Positions 60,312 to 64,000 of a stretch of DNA of 64,000 nucleotides are shown piece after piece. Below the pieces are notes generated by a model. That model searched no databases. It had not been told where the DNA came from and saw nothing but the letters and a program-made list of their open reading frames with translations. Within the stretch, counting starts at the first letter, position 1; each line of letters starts with the position of its first letter. Origin of the DNA: Acidithiobacillus caldus ATCC 51756 (GTDB lineage: Bacteria > Pseudomonadota > Gammaproteobacteria > Acidithiobacillales > Acidithiobacillaceae). The stretch is from NCBI RefSeq assembly GCF_000175575.2, contig NZ_CP005986.1, positions 999,549 to 1,063,548 of the forward strand, given 5' to 3'. A program made the translations under genes and the position numbers.

Positions 60312-62140
60312 CGAGAAATCGCATCCGCGTGCTGGAGGCGACGGTGGCCAATCAGATAGCCGCCGGTGAAGTGGTGGAGCGACCGGCCTCGGTACTCAAG
60401 GAGCTTCTGGAAAACAGTCTGGATGCCGACGCCCAGCACCTGCGCATTCGTCTGGAGGAGGGTGGCCTGAGCCTGCTCGCGGTGGAGGACGATGGCATCG
60501 GCATCCCCGCGGAGGAACTGCCCTTGGCCCTCGAGCGTCATGCCACGAGCAAGCTCCGCTGTGCTGAGGATCTGCAACGGATCGCGAGTTTTGGCTTTCG
60601 CGGGGAGGCACTGCCGGCCATCGCCTCGGTGGCTCGTCTGCGCATCCAGTCGCGACCAGCCGAGGCGGGGGCTGCCGTGCAGATCGAGGTCGAGGGCGGA
60701 CGAGTGCTCTCGTCGCAGGTTTGCCCGCGAGCGCCGGGAACGACGGTGGAGGTGCGGGATCTCTTCTTCAATGTTCCGGCGCGACGCAAATTTCTTCGCA
60801 GCCCGACGACGGAGTTGGGGCGGATGCAAAAGGTGCTGCGCCAGACGGCGCTCGCGCATTTTGCCGTGGGTTTCGAGCTGATTCAGGGAAGCCGGATTCT
60901 GGCGCACTATGCTCCCGCGGCATCCGAAGCGGCGCAGGATGCGCGGGTAGGGGAGATCCTGGGCACGGATTTTCTGGCCAACTCCCTGCGTTTTGCCGAG
61001 GAGGACGGTGAACTGAGAATACGGGGCTGGCTGGGTCTGCCCACCTACAACCGCCCGCGCGCCGACGAGCAGCATTTTTTTGTGAACGGCCGCCCCGTGC
61101 GCGATTCTGCGCTGAATCATGCCCTGCGTGCCGCCTATGCCGACGTACTCTACCAGGATCGCCACCCGGTGGCGGTCCTGTATCTGTCCATGCCGCCGCA
61201 CTGGGTGGATGTCAACGTGCATCCTGCCAAGACCGAGCTGCGTTTTGCCGATAGCCGCCGGATTCACGATTTTCTTCGCCACGCCATCCGTAGCGTCATT
61301 GCCCACGAAGCCAAGCCGAGCCGACCCTTGGCGGGAGCGACAATCGTCCCTGAGGGGCAGGCGGTGGCGAGTCGTGGTCCCGGCGCCAATGCTGGTATGG
61401 CACCTGGTGGTGAAAGCAACGCGGCGCAGTGGCGCCTCTCCGGCCGTTCTGCGGCCAGCACCCTGGCAGAGCAGGCCGGGCGTTATTGGGAGCAGGTCGT
61501 AGCCCCTGCATACGCAAGCGAGAGTGACGCGCGGACGAAAACGGTAGTACCGACGGACCAGGAGCAGATGGAGGTCACCGCGCCGCCACTGGGTTACGCC
61601 ATTGGTCAGGTGCATCAGCGCTTTATCGTTGCCGTCAATGCCCAGGGCCTGATCCTGGTGGACCAGCACGCGGCCCATGAACGTATTCTCTATGAGCGGC
61701 TCAAGGCCAGACGGCCCGACGAGCGCAGCCAGACGCTGCTGCTGCCCCAGGTGCTGTCCCTGACCGCCACGGATGTCACCCGCCTCGACGAGCGCGCGGC
61801 ATGGCTGGAGGCCGCGGGTTTCCAATGGACTGTAACGGGACCACAGCACATCCATATCCAGGCGGGTCCGGCGGACATTCCCAGCGCGCAGTATCCAGAA
61901 CTTTTTCAGAGCTACCTGACGACCAGCTTCGCCGAGTTTCGGGACAGTGACGCCTTCCTCGCCGAGCGCGCCTGCAAAATGGCCATCAAGACCAATCACC
62001 CGCTGAGTCTGGCCGAGATGAACGCACTCTTGCGTCAGCTCGAGGCCTGCCCACGCTACAGCCAGTGCAATCATGGGCGACCTACCGTCGTGGAGATGCA
62101 GCTGGCAGAGCTAGACAGGCTTTTTCTGCGCGGTCGATGA
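60308..62140 (+). CDS. mutL: DNA mismatch repair protein MutL
   Basis: 610 residues from TTG at 60308, overlapping the tsaE stop. GHKL ATPase motifs: AAGEVVERPASVLKELLENS, LDADAQ, VEDDGIGIPAEELPLALERH, ATSKL and FGFRGEALPAIASVARL. The C-terminal dimerisation domain carries DQHAAHERILYE from Asp452 (the DQHA(x)2E(x)4E endonuclease motif) and CNHGRP near the end (the usual CPHGRP). It is therefore probably a nicking MutL as in organisms without Dam/MutH. The tsaE-mutL-miaA order is widely conserved. Confidence 0.95.
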   Translation: MTRNRIRVLEATVANQIAAGEVVERPASVLKELLENSLDADAQHLRIRLEEGGLSLLAVEDDGIGIPAEELPLALERHATSKLRCAEDLQRIASFGFRGEALPAIASVARLRIQSRPAEAGAAVQIEVEGGRVLSSQVCPRAPGTTVEVRDLFFNVPARRKFLRSPTTELGRMQKVLRQTALAHFAVGFELIQGSRILAHYAPAASEAAQDARVGEILGTDFLANSLRFAEEDGELRIRGWLGLPTYNRPRADEQHFFVNGRPVRDSALNHALRAAYADVLYQDRHPVAVLYLSMPPHWVDVNVHPAKTELRFADSRRIHDFLRHAIRSVIAHEAKPSRPLAGATIVPEGQAVASRGPGANAGMAPGGESNAAQWRLSGRSAASTLAEQAGRYWEQVVAPAYASESDARTKTVVPTDQEQMEVTAPPLGYAIGQVHQRFIVAVNAQGLILVDQHAAHERILYERLKARRPDERSQTLLLPQVLSLTATDVTRLDERAAWLEAAGFQWTVTGPQHIHIQAGPADIPSAQYPELFQSYLTTSFAEFRDSDAFLAERACKMAIKTNHPLSLAEMNALLRQLEACPRYSQCNHGRPTVVEMQLAELDRLFLRGR

Positions 62141-63051
62141 TACCCACGCTTTTCCTCATGGGTCCCACGGCCAGCGGCAAGACCGATCTTGCCTTGGCTC
62201 TGGCGGATCTTTTGCCCGTGAGCATCATCAGTGTCGACTCCCTACTGGTCTATCGCCACTTTGATTGCGGCAGTGCCAAGCCGTCTTTGGCGTTGCGTGC
62301 GCGCTATCCCCACGCCCTCATCGACATCCGTGAGCCGGAGTCCGTCTACTCCGCCGGCGATTTCTGCCGCGATGCCCGGATTGCCATCGACCTGGCCCGG
62401 GCGCAGGGGCGAATACCCGTACTGGTGGGCGGCACGGGCCTTTATTTCCGGGCCTTGGAGCGGGGCATTGCCGAGCTTCCTGGGGCGTCCGCCGAGTTTC
62501 GCGCAGGGCTCTCGGCGCGCGCTGAACGGGAGGGCTGGCCCGCCTTGCACGCCGAGCTCGAAGCGCTGGATCCGGCGCGGGCAAGACGCATAGATCCCCA
62601 CGACCGTCAGCGTATTCAGCGGGCCCTGGAGATCCACCGGCTCGGTGGCTCAACGCAGTCTGGCTGGAGCCGCGGACTGGACGGGCCGATCCTCAAGGTG
62701 GCTCTGTGCCCACCCCGGGCCGTGCTGCACCAACGCATCGCGATGCGCCTCGATGCCATGCTGGCATCGGGTTTTCTGGAGGAAGTGGAAAGGCTCTACC
62801 ACCGCTATGGAGAGCAGGATCTGCCCGCCATGCGTGCTGTGGGTTATCGCCAATTCTTTTCTTGGCGGCGCGGCGAAATAGATCTGGAAGCAGCGAAACG
62901 GCAGGCGCTTGCCGCAACGCGCCAGCTTGCCAAACGCCAGGAAACCTGGCTACGCGCGGAAGTTCTGCAGGCGCGGGTCGATCCGCGCTCGAGCGACGCG
63001 GCGGCGCAGATACTGAAGCTCCTGAAGGAGGCCGGCACCGAGGGTGTCTGA
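62137..63051 (+). CDS. miaA: tRNA dimethylallyltransferase
   Basis: 304 residues from ATG at 62137 (ATGA overlap with mutL). P-loop FLMGPTASGKTDLALALA; SVDSLLVYRHFDCGSAKPS is a variant of the DSxQVYxxxDIGTAKP motif, with Leu-Leu in place of Met-Gln. It continues with HALIDIREPESVYSAGDFCR, LVGGTGLYFRALERG and DPHDRQRIQRALEIHRLGGS. It adds dimethylallyl to A37 of tRNAs reading UNN codons. hfq, the common next gene, is absent here. Confidence 0.93.
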   Translation: MIPTLFLMGPTASGKTDLALALADLLPVSIISVDSLLVYRHFDCGSAKPSLALRARYPHALIDIREPESVYSAGDFCRDARIAIDLARAQGRIPVLVGGTGLYFRALERGIAELPGASAEFRAGLSARAEREGWPALHAELEALDPARARRIDPHDRQRIQRALEIHRLGGSTQSGWSRGLDGPILKVALCPPRAVLHQRIAMRLDAMLASGFLEEVERLYHRYGEQDLPAMRAVGYRQFFSWRRGEIDLEAAKRQALAATRQLAKRQETWLRAEVLQARVDPRSSDAAAQILKLLKEAGTEGV

Positions 63052-63157
63052 GGATGTCATCAAAACGCACCGGCGAACCTTGTCAATCGACGATCTTTGC
63101 GCGAATCTGCGCGCTTAACCTGCAAGGCAGATCACGCAACCGTATCGGGACACGCCC

Positions 63158-63382
63158 ATGGCAAGAATATCGGATGGACTGGAATTAAAGGAAATTCTTC
63201 GCACCATCGGCACCGCGCGCACGCCCTTGGGTGGAAGCATGAAGATGATAGCGCTGTACCTGGCATTCATCGTCTCGCTCCTCGTACCCATGGGCGTTCT
63301 CCTGATCTATTGGCTGTGGAGGCATGGGTCGAAGATACAGGAAGAACGCAGAACGCTGGGTCTGAAGGACTGGGTGGTATAA
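63158..63382 (+). CDS. Small single-pass membrane protein
   Basis: Up to 74 residues. A better start may be the ATG at 63239 (47 residues), which has GGTGGA upstream. The core is one membrane helix, MIALYLAFIVSLLVPMGVLL with IYWLW, followed by a basic cytosolic tail (RHGSKIQEERRTLGLKDWVV). I do not recognise it. It ends 7 bp before a GC palindrome and is convergent to the repeat protein. Confidence 0.5.
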   Translation: MARISDGLELKEILRTIGTARTPLGGSMKMIALYLAFIVSLLVPMGVLLIYWLWRHGSKIQEERRTLGLKDWVV

Positions 63383-63388
63383 ATGGAA

Positions 63389-63406
63389 CGGCCCCGGAAG
63401 GGGCCG
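63389..63406. terminator. GC palindrome between convergent genes
   Basis: CGGCCCC-GGAA-GGGGCCG, a perfect 7-bp stem with a 4-nt loop. It lies between the stop codons of the small membrane protein (plus) and the repeat protein (minus). No good U-tract follows on either strand, so termination strength is uncertain. Confidence 0.45.
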
Positions 63407-63417
63407 CTTCATCGGCG

Positions 63418-64000
63418 TTACGGCGGGCCACCAGGCCCACCAGGGGGAGGTCCGCCGGGTCCCCCAGGAGGAGGCCCACCGGGTCCACCGGGAGGAGGCC
63501 CACCAGGCCCACCGGGAGGAGGCCCACCAGGCCCACCGGGAGGAGGCCCACCAGGCCCACCGGGGGGAGGCCCACCAGGCCCACCGGGAGGAGGCCCACC
63601 GGGTCCACCGGGAGGAGGCCCACCAGGCCCACCGGGAGGAGGCCCACCAGGCCCACCGGGAGGAGGCCCGCCAGGCCCACCGGGTTGCCCCGGCGGAGGT
63701 GGGGGCGGGGCACCCGGTGGAGGCGGAGGCGGCGGTGCCACCCCCAGCGCACTGAAAAAGGCCCCCGGTGGCGGTGGTGGCGGTGCGCCGGGCGGTGGGG
63801 CTGGTGGCGGTGGTGCGCCGGGCGGAGGCGGAGGCGGCGGTGCGGGATAGTACTCGTAGTAGACCTGTGGGTAGTAGTACCACAACTCGTATTGTGCGTA
63901 GAGCGGCGGCGAGTACCAGGAAACATAGGGCTGTGGCGGCGCGAGGTAGTAATACTGTGGATAATTCGAGAACCCTACGCTGTATCCGGGCCCTCCCAGA
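63418..64000 (-). CDS. Tyr/Pro/Gly-rich repeat protein, partial (N-terminus off the right edge)
   Basis: The minus-strand frame is open from the window edge to TAA at 63418-63420, about 193 codons. It begins LGGPGYSVGFSNYPQYYYLA then QPYVSWYSPPLYAQYELWYY, a Tyr-rich part. Next is a Pro-rich part (APPPPPPPGAPPPPAPPPGA), then about 11 tandem copies of an 8-residue GGPGGPPP unit to the end. The complementary plus strand is also open but gives only low-complexity Gly/Pro. Composition suggests an extracellular or envelope structural protein. A signal peptide, if any, lies outside the window. Confidence 0.55.
   Translation of the reverse strand, partial: LGGPGYSVGFSNYPQYYYLAPPQPYVSWYSPPLYAQYELWYYYPQVYYEYYPAPPPPPPPGAPPPPAPPPGAPPPPPPGAFFSALGVAPPPPPPPGAPPPPPPGQPGGPGGPPPGGPGGPPPGGPGGPPPGGPGGPPPGGPGGPPPGGPGGPPPGGPGGPPPGGPGGPPPGGPGGPPPGGPGGPPPGGPGGPP
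63423..63686. repeat. 24-bp tandem repeat array, about 11 copies
   Basis: Unit GGCCCACCAGGCCCACCGGG plus AGGA, with point variants (GGGTCCACCGGG), encodes GGPGGPPP on the minus strand. Such an in-frame minisatellite can change copy number by slippage without shifting the frame. Confidence 0.85.

Noticed and set aside
63423-63686. CRISPR-like array
   Set aside because: Copies abut without spacers and keep an open reading frame, so this is a coding minisatellite.
63383-63850. Plus-strand Gly/Pro-only open frame over the repeat array
   Set aside because: It is the complement of the tandem repeat, starts just after the membrane protein stop and has no non-repetitive domain; the minus strand has a continuous Tyr-rich non-repeat part running to the window edge.

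Overview
The window looks like a chromosomal piece of a GC-rich Gram-negative proteobacterium. It has TamA/TamB, a TonB-dependent receptor, a Fur-family regulator, an SRP RNA next to dnaX, and a dense insertion-sequence load. An Acidithiobacillus-like acidophilic chemolithoautotroph would fit, but that is inference from gene content; no rRNA or marker gene here fixes the taxon.

Positions 1-11,050 hold surface-glycan and lipid genes. A translationally coupled minus-strand operon encodes a GNAT/FemAB-like acyltransferase, an SDR-type reductase, a KpsS-like capsule protein and a GT4 glycosyltransferase cut by the left edge. A GT1 glycosyltransferase, a GT4 glycosyltransferase, a hipBA toxin-antitoxin pair and a stand-alone FkbH-like protein follow.

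Positions 11,170-25,120 are an insertion-sequence battlefield (IS110, IS3, ISL3, IS5, IS256, IS5) inside the distal part of a capsule operon. Removing the IS256 and IS5 copies at their target duplications restores two genes in frame: a glycosyltransferase of about 1,400 residues with three GT4 domains, and a DUF4214 protein. An internal amber codon separately cuts a C-terminal beta-sandwich from the glycosyltransferase. A low-GC GT90 (CAP10-like) glycosyltransferase gene survives among the elements.

Positions 25,100-40,340 carry the capsule export core. On the minus strand are manC, kpsE, kpsM, kpsT, a methyltransferase and the DUF4214 gene. On the divergent plus strand are a KpsD/Wza-like lipoprotein, a 2,379-residue type I polyketide synthase (KS-AT-DH-psiMT-ER-KR-ACP, no thioesterase) and an alpha-oxoamine synthase. 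The most interesting inference is that this export-PKS-AOS operon makes a sphingoid-like amino lipid used with, or as anchor of, the exported glycan. The GNAT and SDR genes at 2.2-4.3 kb are candidate ceramide-synthase-like and keto-reductase steps.

Positions 40,340-43,070 are a graveyard: an IS3 fragment, an hsdR 5' fragment, an intact PIN/Phd toxin-antitoxin pair, an antitoxin-like fragment, an IS5/IS1182-like fragment, a decayed IS256 and short direct repeats. Positions 43,070-52,810 hold tRNA-Lys, a Fur-family regulator, a TonB-dependent receptor (possibly copper), ThiO, TamB and TamA. Positions 52,930-63,060 are a compact housekeeping block: tRNA-Val, SRP RNA, dnaX, ybaB, recR, amtB, nnrD, bioA, a CBS protein, tsaE, mutL and miaA. 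The right edge has a small membrane protein and a convergent, truncated Tyr/Pro/Gly-rich repeat protein.
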